Both the position numbers and the translations under genes were made by a program. Of a stretch of DNA of 44,201 bases, positions 1 to 9,100 are shown piece after piece. The notes under the pieces were generated by a model. That model saw nothing but the letters and a program-made list of their open reading frames with translations, had not been told where the DNA came from and made no database searches. Source of the stretch: an uncultured Bacteroides sp. (GTDB taxonomy: Bacteria > Bacteroidota > Bacteroidia > Bacteroidales > Bacteroidaceae); NCBI GenBank assembly GCA_947071285.1, contig CAMTFK010000007.1, positions 1-44,201 on the forward strand, given 5' to 3'. How positions within the stretch are numbered: the first letter of the stretch is position 1; every line of letters begins with the position of its first letter.

Positions 1-615
1 CATAAAGATAGTACATCCGTTATTTTGCTAACCTATATTTTTATTAATATGTGCAAAGTAGATATTTGATGCATAAATAACCGAATAATTCGTACTAGTT
101 GTTGCATAATATGCGATATTTATACGATAATTAGGCGGAAAAAGTCAATTTCATGTAAACACACTCTTAACTCCTTGTTGACAAACTCTTAATTTTCTGT
201 CGACAGGAAGTTAACTTTATCGTAGAAGAATACTTGCTTGCTCTACGGGAAACCCTTTGAAACTCTACGGTGAACAGAATTAGGTAGACAGAAAGTGCCC
301 TTTTGAGTTTTTTAGCGAATATTTTCTGATGAATGTGGAACTATTATTTTGAGTGGTAAATTACCCTGTTTTGTTTCCTTTTTCTTAAAAACAGAATTTC
401 TTTATTCTCTTCTGTCGATAGGTTCGTATTTTTTCCTTTCCTCTTGCTCTTTATCTAATGAGCTTGGCTGCGTTTTTCCTGTTTCCTTTTACTCCTTCCT
501 GGAAATGCAGCACTCAGGAACCCTTTAAAAATACAAAATGACAGTTTGCAATTTGCATTTTGTCAGGTCACCCTTTGAGTAGGTGTGATGCAATTGTAAC
601 TTTTTATAGCTAATT
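1..615. other. Gene-free left-edge region
   Basis: I see no convincing coding frame here. The sequence is AT-rich, with T-runs between about 370 and 490. A weak inverted repeat pairs CAAAATG (535-541) with CATTTTG (557-563), and could form a small hairpin upstream of the first gene's promoter. A short minus-strand frame at 525-809 overlaps the promoter and the start of the TPR gene and is not supported. Confidence 0.6.
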
Positions 616-648
616 ATTGAAGGAATAAACTGACTTTTCCTATCTTTG
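616..648 (+). promoter_or_regulatory. Bacteroides-type promoter of the TPR gene pair
   Basis: A perfect -7 element of the Bacteroides TAnnTTTG class, TATCTTTG, lies at 641-648. A partial -33 element, ATTG, lies at 616-619, 21 bp upstream. Transcription would start near 655, giving an 18-nt leader before the ATG at 673. The next gene has no comparable element in its 34-bp gap, so both are probably transcribed from here. Confidence 0.65.
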
Positions 649-672
649 GACAAGATTAAACTGTAGAAAACA

Positions 673-2109
673 ATGGATGAAACATTAAGAGGACAGATTG
701 ATGCTTGGACAGAAGCTGACGAGCATGATAAAGTTATTGATGTGTTAGGGCGAATTCCGTCTGAAGAAAGAGACTTTGAAGAGGCAGGTCTGCTGGCACG
801 TGCATACAATAACTTGGGTGAGTATGAAAAAGCTCTGGAATTGCTCGATTCGACCAGTGAGGAAGGGACTGAGGATACGAACTGGAATTTCAGAAAAGGG
901 TATGCGCTTTACTTTCTGGACAGATACAAAGAGGCCTTGGCTTGCTTTAATAAAGCAGATGAGCTGACTCCGGACGACGAGGACACTCTTGATTTCATCC
1001 GTAGTTGCAATAGCCACCTGCCTTTCAGAAAACGGGTGCAGGGCTTCTGGAAATGGTTTACTGACAACGAAGAAGGACTGGCACGGATAGTTGAAAACCG
1101 TGGTCAGCTTGAGAGCGGTGATGCAGTTGAGTTTGTGACAGCCGGGACCAATCTGATAAACGAGGATGTGCACTTCAACCTGGGCGGAGATTATGAATTT
1201 ACTTTCTCTGTAGAGGGTAGTACACACTTATTTTACCTTTATCCGTATGTGGTGTCGCAGTTGCCTGCACAATTCAGGGACAAATGGCATTTCTTTCCCT
1301 TCAATCAGGGGACGGATGCAAGCTTTAGTTTTGGCATGTACGGGGTGAATGTGGATATGGCCCAGGTACAGGTATCCGCTACTTATCAGGAAGATATCAA
1401 CGCCTTTAATATCTGCTTTTACGAAGAGCATTTGTGTTCGCTGGAAGAAGCCCAGAGCTATAATGCATATTATATCATGATGGAAATCATGCTTGGTGAA
1501 GGACTTTCATACCAGTACGTCGGTAGTGTGGAAAGGGTGGATGCTCCGCTTGAAAACAGCATGAAGCTTCCCGAACTCAGGGCATATATTACGGATACCC
1601 TAAAGGCCCATGGCAAGGAAATATTTGATAATCCGCAACAAGTGTATACCGGTTACCGTTTTGAACCTCAGGAGAGCGAAGAGTTGCGTTTTGATGTTGT
1701 TGCAGGCAGCTCTTGTTTCCAGCCTCTGGTTGCCGATTATTATAATGGGTCGGAGGAGTTGTTCAACCGATTGAACAGGTTCGGTGCACAAGCGGTATTT
1801 ATCGCTTTCCCGTATGAGAACAATGAAGAAGGAGATGGGAAGAGGGCACTGGATTTCCGATATGAGTTGGAAGACCGCTTGTCGGAAGAATTGCTTGCGC
1901 CGGAAGGTCTGGGACTTTTGCTGGGTGGTGCTGTCGGAACAGGTACTTGCTACATAGACCTCCTGCTGTTTGATGAGCCGGCTTTCATGGAGAAAATTGT
2001 CCCATTCCTGAAAGACTATCCCCAGTATCGCTTCTATCTCTCTGATTTCCGTCAGGGGAGTGACTTGTGCAGATTGTATGAAACAGAAGATGACGAGACG
2101 GAGGAATAA
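673..2109 (+). CDS. TPR-repeat protein with DUF695-like C-terminal region
   Basis: This is a 478-residue, acidic protein with no signal peptide or membrane segment, so it is probably cytoplasmic. Residues about 5-115 form tetratricopeptide-like helices (ARAYNNLGEYEKALELL, then GYALYFLDRYKEALACF), suggesting protein-protein interaction. The rest has two alpha/beta parts. Residues about 120-295 are unrecognised. Residues about 360-475 end in a YPQYRFYLSDF segment resembling the end of DUF695/RraB-like folds; that resemblance is tentative. The next gene, 34 bp downstream, carries a clearly homologous TPR module fused to different domains, so the two are sister proteins in one transcript. The start is supported by the TATCTTTG promoter 25 bp upstream. 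Function is unknown. An immunity or partner-binding role is possible because of the neighbour's SUFU-like domain, but no toxin gene lies nearby. Confidence 0.7.
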   Translation: MDETLRGQIDAWTEADEHDKVIDVLGRIPSEERDFEEAGLLARAYNNLGEYEKALELLDSTSEEGTEDTNWNFRKGYALYFLDRYKEALACFNKADELTPDDEDTLDFIRSCNSHLPFRKRVQGFWKWFTDNEEGLARIVENRGQLESGDAVEFVTAGTNLINEDVHFNLGGDYEFTFSVEGSTHLFYLYPYVVSQLPAQFRDKWHFFPFNQGTDASFSFGMYGVNVDMAQVQVSATYQEDINAFNICFYEEHLCSLEEAQSYNAYYIMMEIMLGEGLSYQYVGSVERVDAPLENSMKLPELRAYITDTLKAHGKEIFDNPQQVYTGYRFEPQESEELRFDVVAGSSCFQPLVADYYNGSEELFNRLNRFGAQAVFIAFPYENNEEGDGKRALDFRYELEDRLSEELLAPEGLGLLLGGAVGTGTCYIDLLLFDEPAFMEKIVPFLKDYPQYRFYLSDFRQGSDLCRLYETEDDETEE

Positions 2110-2143
2110 AAAATAAATCGCTAACAATTAATATGTCACAACC

Positions 2144-4348
2144 ATGAGTATAGGTTTCAGATTAACAACGAAGTGCAAAAATGTTTCTTCATTCCAGAAG
2201 CTATTGGATGTGGTGGCTGCCCGGCATGAGGTATCTGTTAGTCATACGGAGGATTATTCGGAATTATCTGTTTGCCGTTTAGGAAATATATTCTTCAATT
2301 ACGAGCCGGCAGAGGATGAAATGGCCATCATAGGCGATTGCCAGACTAACCTGTTAGGAGCAGGTTTTCATAAGGCTGCGATAGATATCGTTGACGAACT
2401 GATGGAACTGAGGGATTTCCCCTTCGAGGTGGAAGATGATACGGAATATTATGAGCACAAGGACTTTGAGCGGATGCGTTCCGAGCATTTCTATCATTGG
2501 CTGAATGCGATTGTAGAGCTTTGTCAGGAACGTATGAGTAAGACTGGTGGTTTGCAGGCCATTTGCTGGGATTGCAATAAATACATGCCGCAGGAAATAG
2601 AAGGAACGGTGGTATCTCCCTTCGGACGGCTACGCCCCGAAAATCTTGTAGAACGGATAAAGAACAAGGGCATCGAAGCGCTGGCAAATGAATTCCTCAT
2701 GTGGAACAATAAGGAACGCGATGCGTTGTTCTATCGGAATACTGCTTTGAGTGCTTTGTGGGAGGATTGCTATTTCATGCCTTCTGCCCGCAGCGATGAA
2801 GATGAGGAAGTCAATTCGTTCGTTATAAAAAATCTGGAGATGGCGGCTGGAATGGATGCGTCTCTTCCTTTCCCGAAAGAAGATTATCTGTTACTTTGCC
2901 GTCTGGCCGAAAAAGAGCCGATAGATGTCTCTGCATTGCCGGACTATGTATGTGAATTTCCGATAGGTTATCGTAAAGGATGGGTGACGTATACTCTGGG
3001 TAACTTGAAGTTTTCTCTTCCGGGCAAATATCTTTATTTTGAAGAAGATGATTCCCGTGGGTATTATGACGGAGAGGATGAGAACTGGCATATTGTTCGC
3101 ATGGTGGCATATTCCATACCTGATGAGGAAGTGGACTACCTGGAAGACGATGCGCCTGTGTTGCTGAAAGAATTGTTCTTCAAGAATGGTAAATGCAGAC
3201 TCTATGACCTGGGTGCAGATGAAGATGAAGAGAGTGATGAATACGTATGCCAATGCCAGGTTATCACTGAACATCAGTTCACCCTTTTCACCATTGCGTG
3301 TGCAGGGAAGGAGGAAGCGGTAGCTTTTTCAACTGATTTTATAGAGCATTTTTTGGCTATAAAGGAAGATAAGCATGACGAGTTGCTCAAAAAGATAGAA
3401 AAGTGGAATGAAGAGGATGAAGAACAAAAGATAATCGATGCCATCCTGGAGATTGCCGAAGAAGAACGGGACGCAGAGTTGACAGGACTTCTGGCACGTG
3501 CTTACAACAACCTGGGAAGCTTTCAGAAAGCTCTTGATTGCCTTTTCTCCATAGAAGAAGAGTGCAGGGAAGATGCGCTTTGGTTCTATCGTGTGGGCTA
3601 TGCCTATTATTATTTAAATCAGTTGGACAAGGCACAGGAGGCTTTTGAGCATTCGTTAGAGCTGGACCCGGATGATGAAGATGCGAAAGAGTACGTTGAG
3701 AATTGTAAGAACGGAGTATATCCCTATAATCTGGAAATGTACGAAGAGGAAGAGTTGGATACTTTGGAGGCCCATGTTGAAAAGTTTTTCGGTCATTCAG
3801 ACCATGTCTTCCATGAAATAGCTTCGCCGGATGTCCACGTGGATATTTATATTATTGAGCCGACGGCTGAGAAGAACTATTATACGTTGGTGACCTCGGG
3901 CATGGGAGCGCATCGGATGAATGTGCCCCAAAAGTTGGCTGAGTATAAGCTGGAGCGTGCCGAACTATTGATATACTTGCCCGCCGATTGGAAAATTCAG
4001 AGCGATGACGAAAAGGACTACTGGCCGCTGCGCTGGCTGAAGATACTTGCCCGTCTGCCGATAGAACAGGATACGTGGTTGGGCTGGGGACATACCATTC
4101 CGAATGGTGAACCGTTTGCGGAAGATACAAAGCTTTCGGGGGTATTGCTCGTTAATCCGGAGAATGTGAAAGAAGGTGCTGCCGTATGCCAGTTGCCCAA
4201 TGGGGAGGAAGTGAATTACTATCAGGTGATTCCACTCTATGAAGAAGAGATGAATTTCAAGATAAAGAGAGGCGCAGAGGCTTTATTGGGAAAAATGGGT
4301 GAAATGAGTGCGGTGGTGGATATTAATAGGGTGAATGTCTGTGGTTAA
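2144..4348 (+). CDS. Multidomain TPR protein with C-terminal Suppressor-of-fused-like domain
   Basis: This is a 734-residue acidic cytoplasmic protein. Residues 1-270 are an unrecognised, mainly helical region. Residues about 270-400 are beta-rich (IGYRKGWVTYTLGNLKFSLP). Residues about 415-530 are a TPR module closely matching residues 5-115 of the upstream gene; both contain GLLARAYNNLG and a PDDED turn. Residues about 560-730 match the Suppressor of fused (SUFU, PF05076) pattern: YTLVTSGMGAHRMNVP, then AELLIYLPADWK, WPLRWLKILARLP, GHTIPNGEPF and LSGVLLVNP. Bacterial SUFU domains are known mostly as putative immunity proteins against polymorphic toxins, but no toxin is visible here. Its stop codon overlaps that of the convergent GH30 gene inside a 29-bp palindrome. 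I am fairly confident of the TPR and SUFU calls; the biological role is unknown. Confidence 0.75.
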   Translation: MSIGFRLTTKCKNVSSFQKLLDVVAARHEVSVSHTEDYSELSVCRLGNIFFNYEPAEDEMAIIGDCQTNLLGAGFHKAAIDIVDELMELRDFPFEVEDDTEYYEHKDFERMRSEHFYHWLNAIVELCQERMSKTGGLQAICWDCNKYMPQEIEGTVVSPFGRLRPENLVERIKNKGIEALANEFLMWNNKERDALFYRNTALSALWEDCYFMPSARSDEDEEVNSFVIKNLEMAAGMDASLPFPKEDYLLLCRLAEKEPIDVSALPDYVCEFPIGYRKGWVTYTLGNLKFSLPGKYLYFEEDDSRGYYDGEDENWHIVRMVAYSIPDEEVDYLEDDAPVLLKELFFKNGKCRLYDLGADEDEESDEYVCQCQVITEHQFTLFTIACAGKEEAVAFSTDFIEHFLAIKEDKHDELLKKIEKWNEEDEEQKIIDAILEIAEEERDAELTGLLARAYNNLGSFQKALDCLFSIEEECREDALWFYRVGYAYYYLNQLDKAQEAFEHSLELDPDDEDAKEYVENCKNGVYPYNLEMYEEEELDTLEAHVEKFFGHSDHVFHEIASPDVHVDIYIIEPTAEKNYYTLVTSGMGAHRMNVPQKLAEYKLERAELLIYLPADWKIQSDDEKDYWPLRWLKILARLPIEQDTWLGWGHTIPNGEPFAEDTKLSGVLLVNPENVKEGAAVCQLPNGEEVNYYQVIPLYEEEMNFKIKRGAEALLGKMGEMSAVVDINRVNVCG

Positions 4349-4364
4349 TCATTAACCACAGACA
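4336..4364. terminator. Bidirectional terminator palindrome over two convergent stop codons
   Basis: Perfect 14-bp arms, TGTCTGTGGTTAAT (4336-4349) and ATTAACCACAGACA (4351-4364), surround a single central base. Both stop codons, TAA of the TPR-SUFU gene (4346-4348) and TAA of the GH30 gene (4347-4345 on minus), lie inside the palindrome. Neither side has a strong T-run, so the terminator role is inferred from position and stem length. Confidence 0.6.
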
Positions 4365-5919
4365 CAAAAGTAATGACAGAGCGTGCGGGGATTACTGCCA
4401 ATTGCTTTTTCTTTAATTTATCAATGGGGAGCAAGTCTTCGCCAACTTTATCTGATGTGCGATAGCCCTGCCATGATTTCACCTTCGAATCATTTACATG
4501 GAACGTGAAGTTTTGTTCCCGGTCGGCATAGTTGATAACGACCATTACCCATTGTCCGTCTACATTCCGGTAAGCAGAGCACATAAGTCCTTTGGGGTCA
4601 GTATCTCCTTCCGGAATCGTCTGCCCCTTCCCGTCAGTTGCACGAATAGACATGCGTACAGCACCCGGGCGGATGAAACGGCTGTAGTTACCTAATATCC
4701 ACATTAGTTTTGAATCTTCCACTCTGCCGTCACGCAAGTCGGGGTCAGTATATTCTCGTATCAATCCATCCTTATAATCACCTCCTATGGCACGCCACCA
4801 TTGCCAGCTACGGGCTCCTGCATAGACAATGTCATGATGAATGATACGTGCCACATAAAGGGCTGTTTTCATCGTGCGGTCGAATCCGTGACCGCCGCCT
4901 ATTTCCTCGTCATTCCCCATAATGCAGGTTTCCGTCTGCCAGAAATCTACCTTGTACTTATCCAACGTATCACGTAACTGGCGGCGGTAATCACGAAGCA
5001 TGCTCAGTGGTGTAGTTGTCCAATAACTGTGTCCTGAAATGAGGCGGAGCACCTTTGGAGTATTTCCCAGATACGTATCCACACTATCGGGGGAGAAGTA
5101 AGACTGTATTTCGTATCCCCGCTCGTGGTCCGTCATATGTGTAGCAAACATACAACGATAGTCTGATGCCTCACAGATAGCAATTTCTGTATCAATTCCT
5201 TCTTTTACAAACTCTTTACTGATGAGGCGTACGGCACGGGCTATTTCTTTCTTCGTGGCCGGAGTGCCTTCTTGTTTAGGACCTATCCAATTCCAATGAC
5301 CATCCGGCTCATTGAAAGGGGAGAGGTAATCGAACTTGATGCCGTCTTTTTTCTCCACTCCTTTAATTATGTTTGCCAGGAAGCGGGCGAAATCTTCATA
5401 ATGTTCCTCTTTCAGATTGAGTGTACCGTCACGTCCGGTGTTGGTGGCAAGCCCATTCTGGGTGTAATAAACAGGGGGGGAGTTCAGGAAAGCAAGGAAC
5501 TTGCCGACTCCGCGTTCTTTGGCTAAACGGAGGAAGTTACGTTGTCCCTGTTGCTTATTCCAGTCATAGCTCCCGTCCGGCTGCAAGAAACACTCGGTGC
5601 GCATCCAGGGAGAACCTATCTGACTTGCTTTGCCCTGCTCCGTACTCCCTGCGCCTACATTGAATCGCCACAGGGAGAGGCCGATACCTTTAGGTTTCCC
5701 ATTGGCATCGTTCTCCGTGCTGAATAGCCAGTCTGCCACCTGGTTCTGTTTTTCCTGAGGCCATTTGCCTATGATGTGCATGCTCCAGGCATCCGAAGCG
5801 CTGAAGTGCTCCATGACTTGCAAAGGTTGTTCGGCAACTATCTCGAAGTGAATGGGGGGCTGGGCAAAAGCATAACTGCATATACCTGATAGAATGGCTG
5901 CAAGGATTGTTTTCTTCAT
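4345..5919 (-). CDS. Secreted GH30-type glycoside hydrolase
   Basis: This 524-residue protein has an N-terminal signal peptide (MKKTILAAILSGICSYAFA, cleavage near residue 19) and a clan GH-A (beta/alpha)8 barrel, followed by a small C-terminal beta domain (about 430-524) typical of family GH30. The likely acid/base is Glu204 in SPFNEPDGHW and the likely nucleophile is Glu330 in WQTETCIMG. The WRFNVGAG motif is also typical. The substrate is not readable from sequence. Related GH30 enzymes act on beta-1,6-linked galactan or glucan or on xylan, and this one looks closer to the endo-beta-1,6-galactanase-like branch than to the second GH30 gene in this window. It sits divergently from the HTCS gene that opens the PUL, so co-regulation is plausible. 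No lipobox is seen, so it is probably periplasmic. Confidence 0.8.
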   Translation of the reverse strand: MKKTILAAILSGICSYAFAQPPIHFEIVAEQPLQVMEHFSASDAWSMHIIGKWPQEKQNQVADWLFSTENDANGKPKGIGLSLWRFNVGAGSTEQGKASQIGSPWMRTECFLQPDGSYDWNKQQGQRNFLRLAKERGVGKFLAFLNSPPVYYTQNGLATNTGRDGTLNLKEEHYEDFARFLANIIKGVEKKDGIKFDYLSPFNEPDGHWNWIGPKQEGTPATKKEIARAVRLISKEFVKEGIDTEIAICEASDYRCMFATHMTDHERGYEIQSYFSPDSVDTYLGNTPKVLRLISGHSYWTTTPLSMLRDYRRQLRDTLDKYKVDFWQTETCIMGNDEEIGGGHGFDRTMKTALYVARIIHHDIVYAGARSWQWWRAIGGDYKDGLIREYTDPDLRDGRVEDSKLMWILGNYSRFIRPGAVRMSIRATDGKGQTIPEGDTDPKGLMCSAYRNVDGQWVMVVINYADREQNFTFHVNDSKVKSWQGYRTSDKVGEDLLPIDKLKKKQLAVIPARSVITFVSVVND

Positions 5920-5955
5920 TTATTATTTTTCTCCTATTTAATTTTTTGATTGATG

Positions 5956-5963
5956 CAAATGTA
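5956..5963 (-). promoter_or_regulatory. -7 element for the GH30 gene
   Basis: On the minus strand TACATTTG (5963-5956) fits TAnnTTTG and sits 36 bp before the start codon at 5919. No convincing TTTG -33 box lies at the usual 19-21 bp spacing, so this is a partial match. Confidence 0.45.
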
Positions 5964-6061
5964 AGTGAAGAAGGCGATTAAGCTGTTATATAAATAATTC
6001 AAATATGGTCCACGAATCATGCAATAACTGATTTATGTATATTAAATACAGAATTTATTCA

Positions 6062-6069
6062 TATTTTTG
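6062..6069 (+). promoter_or_regulatory. -7 element for the first HTCS gene
   Basis: TATTTTTG fits the TAnnTTTG consensus and lies 32 bp upstream of the ATG at 6102. A TTTG -33 box is not evident at standard spacing. The 182-bp divergent region between the GH30 and HTCS genes therefore holds one candidate promoter for each direction. Confidence 0.45.
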
Positions 6070-6101
6070 GGGCGATAATTAGGAATACATAAATTGATAC
6101 G

Positions 6102-9100
6102 ATGAAAAATACATGCATACTGTTGTTCCTGCTATTTCCAGTGTTACTACTGGCGCAGCCCTATTCTGTGAAAAGACTGGGAACCATTGAAGGTTTGTCC
6201 AATAATAACGTCTTGAGTATAACCCAGGACAAACAAGGCTTTTTGTGGTTTGCAACAGAGGAAGGGTTGAATAAGTTCGACGGCACCCGTTTCATTTCTT
6301 ATTATAAAGGAATCCCCGATAAACTTAGTATTACAGGCAATGAATTGAACTGTGTACTCGACGATCCGGTCGATTCCATACTTTGGATCGCTACCCAACG
6401 TGCCGGACTGAATGCTTATAATTATGCAGATGATACTTTCACGGTCTATAAACGTGATTCGTTAAACCCGAATGGATTGATTGCTAATGATGTGACCGAT
6501 ATAAAGCCTGCTGTGGATGGTAATCTGTGGATTGCTACTTACTGGAGTGGTATTGACTATTTGGATAAAAAGACCGGAAACTTTGTGCATTATAACACGC
6601 AGACTGTGCCAGAGTTATGCAGCAACCAGGTTTGGACTATTACTGATGGTGAAGATGGCAAACTTTATATCGGGCATGTATTTGACGGGCTCAGTGTGTT
6701 GTCTGTGAAAGAAAAAAGAGTGAAAAATTTCAAACATGATCCGGCTGATCCGAAGAGTTTACCGGCAAATGGGGTTACTTGCATATACAGAGATCGCAAT
6801 GGCAATATTTGGGTAGGAACGGGCAATGGTTTGGCATTGTTCAATCCGGAAGAAGGGAACTTTATTCATTTTAAGGATAAGAGGAACGCTGTTCAGCATG
6901 TGGTTTTCGATATAAAGCAGATGGATGACAATAAGTTATGGATATCTTCGGAGTTGGGTGGAATCTCTATTCTGGATTTGTCCCAACAATTGTTCCTGTC
7001 GCCCGAAGAGGTGCGTTTCACTTATATAGAAGAAGGAAATAATGAATATGGTCTGTCATCTTCTACGGTTCGGTGCTTATTTCAGGACTCTTATGATAAT
7101 GTGTGGGCAGGGACTTGGGGTGGAGGTATCAACTTCTTGAGCCATGAACCGCCTTTATTCAATAATTATACTTATTCCACTATTCCCAATGCAGAGAAAA
7201 ATCTGACTAACAAAATGGTAAACAGTGTGTGTGCAGATAATGAAGGAAAGTTGTGGATAGGTACGAACAATGGGGATATTAATGTTTTCGAGAAGAACAG
7301 ACGAGTGGCTGTCTATGGTAAAAATGATGGTGATTTGAATGGTAATCCGGTTCAGGCTTCCCTGTGCGATTCAAAAGGAAATCTATGGTTTGGGCTTTTT
7401 ATAGGAGGAGTATGCCGCTATGATAAAGTCAGGAATACTTTTCGGCAGATATTTCCTAAGGATTTGACGGATGTCGACGTCAGGACCATTTATGAAGACA
7501 AGGATCATATTATTTGGATTGGTACCAGTAAGGGGCTCTTCAAGGCAGATATGGATGGTCATATTTCGGAACGGTATTTGGAAGATGTGCAGATACGCAG
7601 TATCTTTAAGGACGAACAAGGACGTTTTTGGATTGGTACTTTTGGAACTGGTGTCATTGTCTATGACACTGATTTCAGCATCATGAAGCATTTTTATGTG
7701 AAAGATGGCTTCCCTTCGAATACAATCAATGCTGTGTACGAAGATAGCAGAAAGCGGGTGTGGATAGCAACCGGTGAAGGATTGGTATATTTTGTCTCCT
7801 CAAAGGAGTGGGAATATAAAGTCTATAAACGTATACACGGGCTGGAGAATATCCACGTGCGTGCAATTATGGAAGATGCTTCGGGGAATATTTGGTTTAG
7901 CACGAACAAAGGTATCAGTTGCTATGTAGAGTTAAAGAATTGCATCTGCAATTACGGTCGTGAGGACAATATTCCCGTGGACGGATTTATGAGCAATAGT
8001 GCAACACGCGATGACGATAACAGGATTTATTTCGGTTCTCTCAACGGACTTTGCTACTTTGATCCAAGTATTGTACTGGCCGAGCGTGAAGCTCCTCCGG
8101 TTGTTATGACGGAGATGAGAATCTTTGAACCTCTGAATGACTGGGGGAACAAAGAAGAAGCACTTTCGCTCCATCGGGTGACGTCGGTGGAGTTGAATTA
8201 CATGCAAAACAACTTTAGTATTGCTTTTAATGTCCGGAATTATGCTTTAGCCAATTATGTGGAGTATGCTTATATGCTGAAAGGACTCGAAAATTCCTGG
8301 TATACCGTTACAGAGCCTAATAATATAACTTTTCGTAACGTACCTCCTGGCAATTACCAATTTTTGGTGAAGACACGTATGAGAAATCAGGTCTGGTCCG
8401 ATCAGATAACAACTTTGAACATCCGTATAGTTCCTCCCCTGTGGCTGTCATGGTGGGCAAAAATACTTTATATTGCAATGAGCGCGTTTATTGTGTTTTT
8501 CATATTCTATGTTTACAAAAAGAGGTTGGATGTAGAACTTTTATATAATATTGAAAAGAAGAACCATGAGCGGGAACATGAGCTGAACCAGGAGCGCTTA
8601 CGCTTTTACACCAATATTACTCATGAACTTCGCACGCCTCTGACATTGATACTGGGACCATTGGAAGATATGCAGAAGAGTCATTCGCTTTCTGGCAAGG
8701 ATGCTCAGAAAATATCAGTTATTCACCAGAGTGCTATCCGGTTATTGAACCTGATAAACCAGATATTGGAATTCAGGAAGACAGAAACGCAGAACAAAAA
8801 ACTTTGTGTAGCCTATGATAATATAGCTAATCTGGTATATGAGATAGGACTCAAATATAAAGAATTGAATAGTAAATCTGATATTGAATTCCGTATTGAG
8901 GTGGAAACGGAGGATATGCCATTGTATTTTGATAAGGAGATAGTGACAATCATGTTAGATAACCTGATTTCCAATGCTCTTAAATATACGGAAAAGGGAG
9001 CGATTCTGTTAGGACTACGCAATGTGGTACGAAATGGCATCAGTTATACTGAAATAAAGGTAAGCGACACGGGCTACGGGATTACTCCTGAAGCATTGAC

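Noticed and set aside
525..809. 94-codon minus-strand frame at the left edge
   Set aside because: It overlaps the promoter and first codons of the TPR gene and has no domain features.
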